NCBI GenBank assembly: GCA_017428055.1
Contig: JAFRRN010000013.1
Span: forward strand, 16,733 to 80,732
DNA from: Prevotella sp.
GTDB lineage: Bacteria; Bacteroidota; Bacteroidia; Bacteroidales; Bacteroidaceae
Direction: 5' to 3'
Length of the DNA stretch: 64,000 nucleotides
The notes under the pieces: model-generated
Told to the model about the DNA's origin: nothing
Database searches by the model: none
What the model saw: only the letters and a program-made list of their open reading frames with translations
Translations under genes and position numbers: made by a program
Shown here: positions 19,015-28,031 of the stretch, piece after piece
Layout of the letters: every line of letters begins with the position of its first letter
Position numbering within the stretch: the first letter of the stretch is position 1

Positions 19015-19155
19015 CGAATTAATTTCGTAACTTTGAAACCAAGACCACATATAATTAACAAATTGAAAATCATGACTTTTTGATACAAATCCAACTGAAT
19101 TGTTAAACATTATTATAGGATGATTATTATAGTATGATAATTGAAAGATAATAAT

Positions 19156-19163
19156 TATCTTTG
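19156..19163 (+). promoter_or_regulatory. TAnnTTTG promoter box of the AAA ATPase gene
   Basis: TATCTTTG, 17 bp before the ATG at 19181. The preceding 60 bp are very AT-rich, with several interrupted TATTATAG/TATGATAA-like stretches. Confidence 0.45.
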
Positions 19164-19180
19164 CCAAAAAATCTATTTCC

Positions 19181-20302
19181 ATGGTGAAGAATCCTTTTAT
19201 CCTTTATGGCTATGAGTCGGAAAAATACTTTTGCGACCGTCAAGAAGAGACCAAAGACTTGTTGCGACTGGTGGAAAATGGTAACAACGTGACATTAACG
19301 GCACCGAGGCGAATCGGCAAGACGGGACTTATTGAGAACCTTTTCCACCAAAAGAAAGTGCAAAGCCAATATTACACGTTCCTTATAGACATCTATGCCA
19401 CCAAGAGCATCGAAGAATTAGTGATGGCGATGGGGGCATCCATGCTCTCCTCCTTGCGTCCTTTTGGCTCGAAAGCCATCCAAAAGTTTACTAATATATT
19501 GGCATCGTTACGTTCTGGCATATCATTCGACCCTTTCGGTAATCCGTCATGGAACGTGGAAATTGGTGATATACGCCACCCACAAGCCACGCTTGACGAG
19601 ATCTTCCATTTTATCCAAGAATCAAACAAGCCTTGTTTGGTTGCCATTGACGAATTTCAAACGATAGCCTCCTACCGTGATGACAATGTGGAGGCACTCC
19701 TTCGTACACATATCCAACATTGCCGCAATGCCCGTTTCATATTTTCTGGTTCGCAACGAACCATGATGGGTGAGATGTTTCTTTCTCCATCGAGGCCATT
19801 CTATCAAAGCACGGCAATGATGAGCATTGGATGTATTCCCATTGACAAATACGCCGCTTTCGCCATGTCACACTTCAAGGAAGCGGGCAAAGACCTCCCC
19901 AAAGAGGTTTTCTTGGGACTCTACGACCGTTTTGAGGGCATCACTTGGTACATACAGCGCGTGTTGAACGAGTTGTTCTCATACACTTCCACAGGGCAAT
20001 CATGTGATGAGAAGATGGTTCATCTGGCTATAGACAACATCCTTCGCGCCAATGAATTTACGTATCAGTCGTTATTGTTCCAACTTCCTCCTAAGCAGAA
20101 GGAATTGTTAGTGGCTATCTGTAAGGCGGAGAAAGCCAAATCCATCACGTCTTCCGCATTCGTCAGACGTTATCATTTGTCTTCAACCAGCAGCGTCCAG
20201 TCGGCAGTCAAAGGACTCATGGAAAAGAATTTCATCACGTCAACGCTTGGTGTTTATGAAGTTTATGACAAATTCTTCGCACTATGGTTATTAAGGAAAT
20301 AA
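19181..20302 (+). CDS. AAA family ATPase of the archaeal/Bacteroidota 'ATP-binding protein' type
   Basis: A 373-residue P-loop ATPase. The N-terminus carries the family opening NPFILYGYESEKYFCDR, the Walker A-like TAPRRIGKTGL, Walker B CLVAIDEFQTI and a sensor-like IFSGSQRTMM. The last 100 residues form a winged-helix-like domain (KELLVAICKAEKAKSITSSA). This STAND-like group is widespread in Bacteroidales, often as strain-variable single genes of unknown role. DNA binding and a link to mobile elements or defence have been suggested for the group but cannot be shown here. It heads a small plus-strand group with the two following genes. Confidence 0.85.
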   Translation: MVKNPFILYGYESEKYFCDRQEETKDLLRLVENGNNVTLTAPRRIGKTGLIENLFHQKKVQSQYYTFLIDIYATKSIEELVMAMGASMLSSLRPFGSKAIQKFTNILASLRSGISFDPFGNPSWNVEIGDIRHPQATLDEIFHFIQESNKPCLVAIDEFQTIASYRDDNVEALLRTHIQHCRNARFIFSGSQRTMMGEMFLSPSRPFYQSTAMMSIGCIPIDKYAAFAMSHFKEAGKDLPKEVFLGLYDRFEGITWYIQRVLNELFSYTSTGQSCDEKMVHLAIDNILRANEFTYQSLLFQLPPKQKELLVAICKAEKAKSITSSAFVRRYHLSSTSSVQSAVKGLMEKNFITSTLGVYEVYDKFFALWLLRK

Positions 20303-20368
20303 GAAACATGTGATGCGCCGACTCTATGACAAGTGAGATGTAATCAATATGAACCATTAAGCATAAAA

Positions 20369-21265
20369 ATGAAATCGACATTTAGCAAAGCATATTTGAG
20401 AACTACATTTCTCATTATTTCATTCGTTGCCATAGTTATTGTGATTGTCTTTCTTTTCCAACGTTCTTGGATTTACTCCTTTTTGATGGGATTCTACGGT
20501 TTTGTTTTCCTCATGGTATGGGAGTTATTTACGTTGAAGACCATCACGATTGAGAGAGAAGGATTGGAAATAAAACGAACCTTCTTGCCTTTTATCAAAC
20601 GTTATTATCGATTCAATGAGTTTGATTACGCCCAAACCAACAAATCAAGTGGTTACGAAAAATACCAACTTATTCGAAATGGTGAGCGTGTCGTTACTAT
20701 CTCTTCCGAACCTTATTCCAACTATGCCGCACTCAAGAAAGCCATACCCGTGCGAAACAAGAAGCATTTTTCGCCAAGAACACAAGAAGCCGTGGCCTCA
20801 TTATACAATAAAACAAGGCTGTGGTGCTTAGGGGGATTGTACGGTATAACAACATTATTTGTGTCAATAGGATGCATCGCAATGGATATTCCTCTTGTTA
20901 TTGTCGCAATGTCGTTTCTTGCTTTGATATGTTGGTTGACTCTTTTGCTTTTCCTTTCACATTATAAAAAGATTGTCATTTGGAACGGGCAAATAGAAGT
21001 GCGGCGGCTACTGTGGCCTTTTAAGCTACACATCTATAAAATATCAGAGATTGATGGATATTATCGTGTAACTGTCTATAATGGAAGGCAAGATGAAGAA
21101 AGGTGGTGGTTGGTGAAAAGCAACAAACTCTTATTATCCATTTCGCAATCCGTCTATAAGAATTATGATGCGCTGACATCCGCAACCCAAACCAAATGTT
21201 TAGGAAGTTTAGAAATAAGTGACTTCCAATCACTGAAATACCGTCTATTCAACAAAAAGCTATAA
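20369..21265 (+). CDS. Membrane protein of unknown function with two PH-like halves
   Basis: A 298-residue protein of two similar halves. Each has a pair of hydrophobic helices (residues about 12-55 and 150-195) followed by a beta-rich stretch (TITIEREGLEIKRTFLPF; IVIWNGQIEVRRLLWPF) ending in SSEPYSNYAALKKA or ISQSVYKNYDALTSA. This internal repeat resembles bacterial PH-like membrane proteins. The ATG at 20369 gives MKSTFSKAYLR before the first helix; an ATG at 20333 adds 12 residues and is less likely. The next gene begins 3 bp after the stop. Function unknown. Confidence 0.7.
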   Translation: MKSTFSKAYLRTTFLIISFVAIVIVIVFLFQRSWIYSFLMGFYGFVFLMVWELFTLKTITIEREGLEIKRTFLPFIKRYYRFNEFDYAQTNKSSGYEKYQLIRNGERVVTISSEPYSNYAALKKAIPVRNKKHFSPRTQEAVASLYNKTRLWCLGGLYGITTLFVSIGCIAMDIPLVIVAMSFLALICWLTLLLFLSHYKKIVIWNGQIEVRRLLWPFKLHIYKISEIDGYYRVTVYNGRQDEERWWLVKSNKLLLSISQSVYKNYDALTSATQTKCLGSLEISDFQSLKYRLFNKKL

Positions 21266-21268
21266 ACG

Positions 21269-21568
21269 ATGAACAAAGTCAGAATCACCGCCATGCGCCA
21301 AACGGTTTACGCCGACTTGATGGAACAATACGAAAACCCCATAGAGCATACGTGTGATGTAAGCATGGGCGAGCAATGGGTTTCCATCGACGGCCAACGA
21401 CCCCAAGGTTTATGCCCTTCCGCATGGGAATCCATGCGAGGGTTCGTTGAGGCTCTTGCCCGTGGCGAAGGTAACTTCTACGATGGTTGGATGCAGAATC
21501 CCATGAGTGCGATGATCAGTTGCAACGACGGGTTCCGTCCTGTCAGTTTCTATCTCGAAGTCATCTAA
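21269..21568 (+). CDS. TIGR04076-like small protein
   Basis: A 99-residue protein resembling the TIGR04076 family: KVRITAMRQTVYADLMEQY at the start, a central PQGLCPSAWESM segment, and a C-terminal ISCNDGFRPVSFYLE block. Members are short cytoplasmic proteins with conserved Cys and Trp residues and no known activity. It follows the membrane protein gene by 3 bp and converges with the next gene 12 bp later. Confidence 0.75.
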   Translation: MNKVRITAMRQTVYADLMEQYENPIEHTCDVSMGEQWVSIDGQRPQGLCPSAWESMRGFVEALARGEGNFYDGWMQNPMSAMISCNDGFRPVSFYLEVI

Positions 21569-21580
21569 TCATCCATCATT

Positions 21581-23065
21581 TCAATAATTGTTTCTGCGGA
21601 AGCTGCGGGCGATGAAGTCCAGATTTTCCTGCGCCAATTGCCTTCCACGTTCTTTACCCCTGTGGTCGTCGAAGGAGGCATCGGGCAACATGCCATGTTC
21701 TATGAGATAACGAGCCATCGTATCTTCCGACAACTCGGGGTTGACGATCAACTCCAGGCTGTCTTCCCCTTTCTCATCCTTGACATAGAAGGGGTTGCGC
21801 GGGTCGCAGATGGCAGACGTGCAGCCAAAGCTGAAGAACGGTCCGTCGTCACAATTGGGTACCCAAGCCACGATTTCTTTCTCGTTGTCTAATTTCGACG
21901 GTTGCATCAGATGTTTGGGAATGCCAATCCCATCCATCAAGAAGTGGCGCACCTCCTCGCCATCATGAAGATACACCAAGGGGCTTCCGCCCGTCTTCTT
22001 CATGATTTTCTTGAGGTTCTTCTCGGAGAAACCACTCCTATAGTGAGCCCGTTGTTCCTTTCCCTCCTTAAACGACTTCCCGTATTGCCCCCAAGAGGTC
22101 ATGCCATTGGGATTCCATTCGCCCTTATAACGAACAAACGAGCCGATACAACCCTCGGTGTCCTTTAACGTGTCGGTGTTTAGATGACCAAAACCATCCA
22201 GCCGAATCGACAAGACCTCATCATCCATACTCCTAATCCGCATAGCCTCATCATTGTAATCATCCAAGAGATAAACCTGATAGTCACGAAACTCTATCGC
22301 CCTTAACGTCTCTGCATGATGGGAATTGCCGTTTGCCTCCATCAACATGGCGAGCCATTCCTGTGGAAGCAATGCCAGCATTCCTATCTTCGCCTTAAAA
22401 ATCACCTGGTTCGTGGAGGCATAAATGGCACGGTTGTCCTCCTCATCCATTTGAAACATCTTGGCAAGACTGGTATTATATTCTATGAAATAATCCTCAT
22501 TCAGCTCATGCCTTGTGATGTAACAATTGGCGAAAAGCCACTGTAGGGTAACGCGCATCCTAATGAAATCATCCATGAATGCCGCCTCCTCGTAGTAACG
22601 TTTCATGTCCTCATTGATGGGGGCATTCTCAAATTCTGCCTCCAACACCTCATAGAAAGCATCCGCCAAGTCCATGATCACGTCCTCCTCAGGGTGTATT
22701 ATCTCACCCAGGTTCTGCCCAGCAAGCGCGTCCCATATCAACAGGCGGATGTCTTCCACATGGGGTTCATCGGCTAAATAGTCCTCTTCCACATCATAGA
22801 AGGGCAGCGGCTTGCCATATAGCTCCTGGTGTTTATTGACGAATGCCCGCCAAAGGCCCCCGTCGCAGATGATGTCCTCGAAATAAAGGACAACCTTGAC
22901 CACCACGTCGTGCAACTCGGTGGGTGACAGTGTCCATGACATACGACACCCAAACGCCTCATTCAACAACATGTTACCCACTTTGGCATAATACATATCC
23001 GTCGTTGACTTCATATCCACGGGATGACCCTCCTTGATATCCCTCGCAACAATTTTCTTTGCCAT
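21581..23065 (-). CDS. Large uncharacterised protein, possibly DUF3843-like
   Basis: A 494-residue acidic soluble protein without signal peptide. The opening (KIVARDIKEGHPVDM, then TDMYYAKVGNMLLNEAF) resembles Bacteroidota DUF3843 proteins, but I cannot confirm this. The C-terminal third contains a cysteine-bearing block (VPNCDDGPFFSFGCTSAIC) and ends RSFRRNNY. No nucleotide-binding or catalytic motif is recognised. A TATCTTTG promoter box lies at 23150-23157, leaving an 85-nt leader. It stands alone on the minus strand. Confidence 0.7.
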   Translation of the reverse strand: MAKKIVARDIKEGHPVDMKSTTDMYYAKVGNMLLNEAFGCRMSWTLSPTELHDVVVKVVLYFEDIICDGGLWRAFVNKHQELYGKPLPFYDVEEDYLADEPHVEDIRLLIWDALAGQNLGEIIHPEEDVIMDLADAFYEVLEAEFENAPINEDMKRYYEEAAFMDDFIRMRVTLQWLFANCYITRHELNEDYFIEYNTSLAKMFQMDEEDNRAIYASTNQVIFKAKIGMLALLPQEWLAMLMEANGNSHHAETLRAIEFRDYQVYLLDDYNDEAMRIRSMDDEVLSIRLDGFGHLNTDTLKDTEGCIGSFVRYKGEWNPNGMTSWGQYGKSFKEGKEQRAHYRSGFSEKNLKKIMKKTGGSPLVYLHDGEEVRHFLMDGIGIPKHLMQPSKLDNEKEIVAWVPNCDDGPFFSFGCTSAICDPRNPFYVKDEKGEDSLELIVNPELSEDTMARYLIEHGMLPDASFDDHRGKERGRQLAQENLDFIARSFRRNNY

Positions 23066-23149
23066 AATCGTTCTATTCCCTTTATGTCTTTTTTCGTTAA
23101 ACCCACATTACGCTCTGCCAAGAAACGTCGTATCTGTTCTTGGCAGATG

Positions 23150-23157
23150 CAAAGATA
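23150..23157 (-). promoter_or_regulatory. TAnnTTTG promoter box
   Basis: Minus-strand TATCTTTG, 85 bp upstream of the large unknown gene starting at 23065. Confidence 0.45.
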
Positions 23158-23321
23158 TGAAGAAATCCGAAAAACACCATTCTTTAGCAAGGGAAAAACA
23201 CCACCGCCTTGGGTTTTTGCCGCTTTTTTTCATGCTCAAGGCGGCATGGTGAAAAGGGGTCGCATGTATCTATCACAAACCAAAAGGCGACAAAGGGGCT
23301 GCCTACGGATGGCAAGCAAAC

Positions 23322-23384
23322 GTTTTCCGTATGGGAAAACACTGTTTTCTGCAAGGGAAAACGATATTTTCCGTATAGGAAAAC
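23322..23384. repeat. Three 19-bp palindromes at an exact 22-bp period
   Basis: Units at 23322-23340, 23344-23362 and 23366-23384, each of the form NTTTTCY-core-GGAAAAC and separated by 3-bp spacers (act, gat). Each unit is an imperfect inverted repeat (GTTTTCC...GGAAAAC). A fourth, degraded unit may follow. It lies in the 364-bp gene-free space 23066-23429, which otherwise holds only the promoter box at 23150 and short spurious frames. Confidence 0.75.
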
Positions 23385-23429
23385 GATCGGAAACAACACG
23401 CAGGCCCTTGGCGGGTGCGTTGTATGATG

Positions 23430-23825
23430 TCATCTTGCATCCTTGATCTTGACGATGATGGTACACTTCCCCGTCCGATAAGCCGTGCTTCCGCTGAGGC
23501 GCAACATATAGAGGCGTGACTGCCGGGACTGCTCCACGGTCAGCATATACGTCTCTTCCCCGTCTTGGTGGCTCTCCCTGAACGTGCCTGTCTCCGCCTC
23601 CTCCTTGAATGCCTTTTTCAGTTCCGAGGCATGTTTCCCTTTGATGGTAAGCGACTTTACTACCTTTTGCACCTTCCGTGTCTGTTGGTTCCTGTCCACG
23701 ATCGATGTAAACGTGCTTGACCCCAGCGTGGAATAGGTCTCCACAAGTTGGTCTATCTTGTTCTGGGAATAGGCGCCGACAGACAAGAAGAGTGTCATGG
23801 CAATTGTGAGAAATAATGGTTTCAT
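23430..23825 (-). CDS. Small secreted protein, DUF5024-like
   Basis: A 131-residue exported protein with a clear signal peptide (MKPLFLTIAMTLFLSVGAYS). The mature part (IVDRNQQTRKVQKVVKSL, then a Glu/Lys-rich helix and a beta-rich tail) resembles the small periplasmic proteins found behind ECF sigma genes in Bacteroidales (DUF5024/DUF4252 neighbourhood). The exact family is uncertain. It starts 6 bp after the sigma-factor gene and so is co-transcribed. Probably part of an envelope-stress operon. Confidence 0.7.
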   Translation of the reverse strand: MKPLFLTIAMTLFLSVGAYSQNKIDQLVETYSTLGSSTFTSIVDRNQQTRKVQKVVKSLTIKGKHASELKKAFKEEAETGTFRESHQDGEETYMLTVEQSRQSRLYMLRLSGSTAYRTGKCTIIVKIKDAR

Positions 23826-23831
23826 ACGGCG

Positions 23832-24596
23832 TTAGTCATTTAAGAATTGTTGGATGCGCTGCCTCTCCTCAGGGTCGTCGATGCTTTGCAAGAGGTCGCT
23901 TTCTATCTCCTCCATGGCGGCTTGCGGCATCGACTCCTGCTCGATGCGCCGCGCCTCGGCAAGCGTCTGCTCAATCTGTGGGCGGATCTGCCGAAGGTTG
24001 TCGTTACGCTGGCCGTCGATGATGACATACGACCCCTCATACTGGCGGCGCCATTGGTAGTCTTGGTAGACGCGAAGAGTGAAGGTTGCCACCACCACGA
24101 GGGCAACGAGGGCTGAGAGAGCCGCTATCAGGCGTATGCGAAGCGTGTGGCGTGTGCGGCTGAGGGTCTTTCGGATGGTGGGTTCGTTGATACCCGTGAG
24201 GGTGGAGATTTGCTGGTAGTCCATCCCCTCCATGTCTCTCATCTTGAGGATGACCTGCTTCGACGGCGGCAGGGAGTCCACCAGGCTCATCAATTGGTCG
24301 ATGCGCTCGTCTTGCCGCTCGTCGGAAACCTCGTCTTCGATGTCTATATGAGAGAGAGAAACTGGTTTGCGGCGTTTCCGCAGGTGGCTGACGGCGAGGT
24401 TTCTGACGAGAACGGAGGCGAGCGCATCGATGGGTTTTTGCAGGTCGTCGTGTAGGAACCAGAGCTTGAGCATCGCATCTTGCACGATGTCTTCCGCCTC
24501 CGCGCTATCATCGAGCATCATTTGGGCTTGGCGCATCAGGCGCGGGCGCAAACGGACAGCCTCTTTCTGGAATTCCTCTGGCGACATGGCAGTCAA
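23832..24596 (-). CDS. ECF sigma factor fused to a transmembrane segment and C-terminal domain
   Basis: A 254-residue protein. Residues 1-154 are a complete ECF-type sigma-70 factor: region 2 with DSAEAEDIVQDAMLKLW, region 4 with MEGMDYQQISTLTGINEPTIRKTLSRTRHTLR. Without a stop the frame continues into a hydrophobic helix (about 156-173, AALSALVALVVVATF). A 75-residue tail follows (RRQYEGSYVIIDGQR, then a Glu-rich helix) of the kind usually encoded as a separate membrane protein next to such sigma factors. The polypeptide may therefore be a membrane-tethered sigma factor released by proteolysis. Lies between a GIN-domain lipoprotein gene and a small secreted protein gene. Confidence 0.88.
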   Translation of the reverse strand: MTAMSPEEFQKEAVRLRPRLMRQAQMMLDDSAEAEDIVQDAMLKLWFLHDDLQKPIDALASVLVRNLAVSHLRKRRKPVSLSHIDIEDEVSDERQDERIDQLMSLVDSLPPSKQVILKMRDMEGMDYQQISTLTGINEPTIRKTLSRTRHTLRIRLIAALSALVALVVVATFTLRVYQDYQWRRQYEGSYVIIDGQRNDNLRQIRPQIEQTLAEARRIEQESMPQAAMEEIESDLLQSIDDPEERQRIQQFLND

Positions 24597-24683
24597 AAAA
24601 ATGGCTTTTATCCCGAATTAGATGGTCGAGTATGAGGGTGTTATCATCCTCTTATCCTTTCACTTGGGACTGATACAGAATGG

Positions 24684-25469
24684 TCAGATCTTGTTGAGTT
24701 CCGACGTGTTGACCTTCGACACGCCGCTCCCTTCTATCTTCACCTCGTCGGCGGTGCCGCTGATATTCAGCTTGCCGGCACCGCTGTTGTCGGCTTTCAA
24801 CCGCTTGCAATCCACGTCGAGTTGCACCTTGGCGGCACCGCTGTTGTCCACCTTGACGCTGTTCCCATGGATGGAGGCGTTGACCTTTGCCGCCCCGCTG
24901 ATGTCGATGTCGGCATCCTGCGCTTTCATGCTGCCCTCCAACTTGGCAGCACCGCTCACGTCAAGGTCGAAGTCGCGGCAGGTAACCTGTTGCAGGCTGA
25001 CCTTCGCCGCCCCGCTGATGTCCACATCGAGGTTGCCCGTCTCCAACTTCTTGGTGGTGAAATATGCCACCCCGCTGATGTCGATGTCTGAAAGCCGCGG
25101 CGCAGAGACATACACCCTCGGCAACTGGTCTTTATTCAGCGTGAGCGAATGCCTCTTTTTTGACTCGTTACTGATGTCAAGGGTGTTCCCCTTGAGCTTG
25201 ACGATGGTCTTGATGCGCGGGCTTTCCACCACTCGCACGGAGTAATCCTTGCCCTGCGTGAACGTCACCACCGCCACCCCACTTACCGAAATGGACGAGA
25301 AGTCGCGGAAGGAGTAGTTGGTGGTGTTGGCATTCCCCTTCGTGCCAGTCCCCTCAAAACTCTCTCTGGCATCGGCATAGTCGCGGACGAAAACCGTCTC
25401 ATTGGGGTTACACGCTATGGTCATGGCCGATAGCATGAACATGGAAAGAACAGAAAATACTTGTTTCAT
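24684..25469 (-). CDS. GIN-domain (DUF2807) lipoprotein
   Basis: A 261-residue exported protein. The signal peptide ends in MTIAC, a plausible lipobox. The mature protein is a right-handed beta-solenoid of the head-GIN/DUF2807 type: FRDFSSISVSGVAVVTFTQG opens the domain, then DISGAAKV-like strands recur about eight times with roughly 20-residue spacing (DISGVAYF, DISGAAKV, DVSGAAKL, DNSGAAKV, DNSGAGKL). Members are outer-surface or periplasmic proteins of unknown function, often near ECF sigma genes. It is first in a three-gene operon, with a TAAATTTG promoter box at 25508-25515. Confidence 0.88.
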   Translation of the reverse strand: MKQVFSVLSMFMLSAMTIACNPNETVFVRDYADARESFEGTGTKGNANTTNYSFRDFSSISVSGVAVVTFTQGKDYSVRVVESPRIKTIVKLKGNTLDISNESKKRHSLTLNKDQLPRVYVSAPRLSDIDISGVAYFTTKKLETGNLDVDISGAAKVSLQQVTCRDFDLDVSGAAKLEGSMKAQDADIDISGAAKVNASIHGNSVKVDNSGAAKVQLDVDCKRLKADNSGAGKLNISGTADEVKIEGSGVSKVNTSELNKI

Positions 25470-25507
25470 AATGTTATTGTTGATGTTATTCTTCTATATA
25501 TAATACG

Positions 25508-25515
25508 CAAATTTA
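25508..25515 (-). promoter_or_regulatory. TAnnTTTG promoter box of the GIN-domain/ECF operon
   Basis: Minus-strand TAAATTTG, 38 bp upstream of the ATG at 25469. No clear -33 TTTG is seen. Confidence 0.5.
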
Positions 25516-25611
25516 CTTGTTTTGTGACATTTTCATCTATGAAAAACGCTTAAATTCTCCCTCTTCATGATAAAAAACGGGGTTTCATGCCATTATCAAG
25601 CCATATTTTCG

Positions 25612-25619
25612 TATTTTTG
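25612..25619 (+). promoter_or_regulatory. TAnnTTTG promoter box of the glycosyltransferase gene
   Basis: TATTTTTG, 82 bp upstream of the ATG at 25702. Confidence 0.45.
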
Positions 25620-25701
25620 CAAGAAATCAATATCACCATACTGACATGTCAAAGTATTTCTTCCCAAATGTCATAGCTGCCATTCGTGAATTTGTTAGAC
25701 A

Positions 25702-26691
25702 ATGAAACAACTCAGCATTCTTATTCCAATACATAATGTAGAGAAATATGTAAGGGATTTCTTTGAGAGCATTTCCCGCCAAGGGCTTGACGATATTTGC
25801 CATGAAATCATCATCATCAATGACGGGTCAACAGACCGAAGCATGGACATGATAGATGACATCATTCACCAACACGACAACATCACCGTCATTACACAAG
25901 AAAACCAAGGGCTGTCGGTTACCCGTAACATGGGATTGGAAAGGGCAAAAGGCGAGTATGTTCTATTCCTTGACTCCGACGATTTACTCATTGACGGCAG
26001 TCTGCCCGTCTTACTCAATAAGGCATTAGTATCAAGGGCTGACATGATTGTTGCAGATTTCATGAAAATGAATGACGAAGAGATAGATCATTTTCATGGT
26101 TATCAACAACAGGACGTCGAATGGAAAGAAAAAACAGGCAGACAATTCTTCGTAGAAGACCTCAATCCGTACCAATGCTACGTCTGGCGTACGCTATTTA
26201 AGAGGCAATTCCTCATTGACAACCATATCAGGTTTTTCCCTGGCATCAATTACCAAGATATTCCATTCACTCATGAATGCTATCTAAAGGCAGGGAAATG
26301 TCTGGTGACTTCATGGAAATTAAATATCTATAGAAGATGGGAAGGGTCTGCCACAAATAGGTTCAACTTGGGTAAAACCAAGAGTTTTGCCACTGCCATC
26401 GCCAAGACCTGGGAACTGAGAGGACTGGAAGGGCTTGGGAAGCAAGAGTACAAGAAGTTGCAGGATGATGTCTTCACATCGTTTTCAACTTGCTTAAACC
26501 TGGCGCACCAACACATCCATGGCTTTTCAAATCAAATGAAAGTAATTGACAACATATCCAAATTAGCTCCAAACCTCATTTTTACCAATGGGATCAAGCA
26601 AATAACAACTACAATCTTTTATCGCATATCCCCACACCTTTTTATGGCTTTACGATTCATAAGATGGAAACTCTGTAGAATATTGTATTGA
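25702..26691 (+). CDS. Glycosyltransferase family 2
   Basis: A 329-residue cytoplasmic or membrane-associated sugar transferase. The GT-A fold is clear: ILIPIHNVEKYVRDFF, IIINDGSTDRSMDMI, and the metal/nucleotide-binding FLDSDDLL. The C-terminal region has hydrophobic and basic segments (FYRISPHLFMALRFIRWK) that may sit on the membrane. GT2 enzymes of this length build surface polysaccharides or modify lipids. Here it is isolated from any polysaccharide cluster and is followed directly by a histidine phosphatase gene. Confidence 0.9.
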   Translation: MKQLSILIPIHNVEKYVRDFFESISRQGLDDICHEIIIINDGSTDRSMDMIDDIIHQHDNITVITQENQGLSVTRNMGLERAKGEYVLFLDSDDLLIDGSLPVLLNKALVSRADMIVADFMKMNDEEIDHFHGYQQQDVEWKEKTGRQFFVEDLNPYQCYVWRTLFKRQFLIDNHIRFFPGINYQDIPFTHECYLKAGKCLVTSWKLNIYRRWEGSATNRFNLGKTKSFATAIAKTWELRGLEGLGKQEYKKLQDDVFTSFSTCLNLAHQHIHGFSNQMKVIDNISKLAPNLIFTNGIKQITTTIFYRISPHLFMALRFIRWKLCRILY

Positions 26692-26717
26692 AAGATTCAC
26701 CTATTATATATATAATC

Positions 26718-28031
26718 ATGAATATCAAAAGAACATTCCAAACACGGCGCAAGCCCCTTTTCCTTTTTGCATTGCTGATAACGGCCCTGACCGTTTCGGC
26801 CCAGACGGCACGACAGGAAATCAAAGAGAACATCTACAGGTCGGGGAGCAACTACTATGCCTATCCCGGACCCAAGCAACAAACACTCACCGAAGCCCCC
26901 AAGGGCTATGTACCTTACTACATCAGCCACTACGGAAGGCACGGCAGCCGACACCTGATAGGCGACGGCGACTACAACAACGCCTTGAAACCACTGATGC
27001 GCGCCGACTCGTTAGGCAAGTTGACGGCATTCGGAAAAGATGTGCTGCGCCGCGTGAGAATCATTGACCGTGAAGCAGACCAACGTCATGGAGAACTGAC
27101 CCTCCTTGGCGCACAGCAGCACCAAGGCATAGGTCGTCGTATGTATGAGCGTTTCCCCGAGGTATTCAAGGGAAAGACCAACATCGATGCCAAGAGTACG
27201 GTGGTCATCCGCTGCATCCTCTCGATGGAGAATGCCCTGCAAGAACTGAAAAGCCTCAATCCACAATTGCAAATCCGCCACGATGCGAGCGAGCATGACA
27301 TGTGGTACCTGAACTTCAACGACCGCAAACTGAACCGGAAGAAGATGCCCGAGGAGGTGAAGAAGGCTTACGACGAGTTCTGCAAGCGGCATGAAAAGCA
27401 CGACCGCGTGATGAATCTCATCTTCAACGACGAGAACTATTGGAAGAATGAGGTGAATGCGCAAAGCCTGAATTACCACCTCTTCAAGTTGGCAAGCAAC
27501 CTCCAAAGCACGGAGCTGCGCCACACGATGACGCTCTACGACATCTTCAACGAGGAAGAAGTATACGAGAACTGGCTCCAGACGAATGCGTGGTGGTACA
27601 TCAACTATGGCCCCTGCCCCTTGAACGGTGGCATCTCGCCCTACTCGCAGCGCAACCTCCTGCGCATGATGATCCAAGAGGCTGACAGTTGCCTGAAACT
27701 CTCCCACCCCGGCGCAACACTCCGCTATGGCCATGAGGTATGCGTGATGCCGTTGGCTTGCCTCTTGGAAATGGATAATTGCGGCAAGCAGGTAGCCGAC
27801 CTGGAGCGACTGGCCGACGAGGGGTGGCATAATTACGACATCTTCCCCATGGCTTGCAACGTGCAACTCATCTTCTACAAACCGAAGAAAGGCAAGGGAG
27901 ACATCCTCGTGAAAGCCCTGCTCAACGAAAACGAGACAACCCTGCCGCTGAAAGCCGTAACGGGACCGTATTACAAATGGACGGACTTCCGCGACTACTT
28001 CATGCGGAAACTCGACCAATATACGGAATGA
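26718..28031 (+). CDS. Secreted histidine-acid phosphatase, MINPP/phytase-like
   Basis: An exported phosphatase of 437 residues. The ATG at 26718 gives a basic N-terminus and signal peptide (FLFALLITALTVSAQ). An earlier in-frame ATG at 26688 is unlikely. The catalytic RHGSRH lies at residues 74-79, preceded by YYISHYG, and a late GHEVCVMPL provides the second-half His-Glu proton donor, as in the branch that includes multiple inositol-polyphosphate phosphatases. It may release phosphate from phytate or other phosphate monoesters in the periplasm. The substrate is inferred. The stop overlaps an ATG (ATGA) of the next frame, so coupling with the TPR regulator is possible. Confidence 0.88.
   Translation: MNIKRTFQTRRKPLFLFALLITALTVSAQTARQEIKENIYRSGSNYYAYPGPKQQTLTEAPKGYVPYYISHYGRHGSRHLIGDGDYNNALKPLMRADSLGKLTAFGKDVLRRVRIIDREADQRHGELTLLGAQQHQGIGRRMYERFPEVFKGKTNIDAKSTVVIRCILSMENALQELKSLNPQLQIRHDASEHDMWYLNFNDRKLNRKKMPEEVKKAYDEFCKRHEKHDRVMNLIFNDENYWKNEVNAQSLNYHLFKLASNLQSTELRHTMTLYDIFNEEEVYENWLQTNAWWYINYGPCPLNGGISPYSQRNLLRMMIQEADSCLKLSHPGATLRYGHEVCVMPLACLLEMDNCGKQVADLERLADEGWHNYDIFPMACNVQLIFYKPKKGKGDILVKALLNENETTLPLKAVTGPYYKWTDFRDYFMRKLDQYTE

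Noticed and set aside
18982-19182. N-terminal extension of the AlkD-type protein
   Set aside because: AT-rich non-protein-like sequence containing a promoter box; homology begins at METAKEV.
19181-21568. AAA ATPase, membrane protein and TIGR04076 protein as a defence operon
   Set aside because: No effector domain is recognisable and the ATPase group is widespread without a defined role; the grouping alone is not enough.
23322-23384. Possible CRISPR array
   Set aside because: Only three units, 3-bp spacers and no cas genes; the units are palindromes at a 22-bp period.
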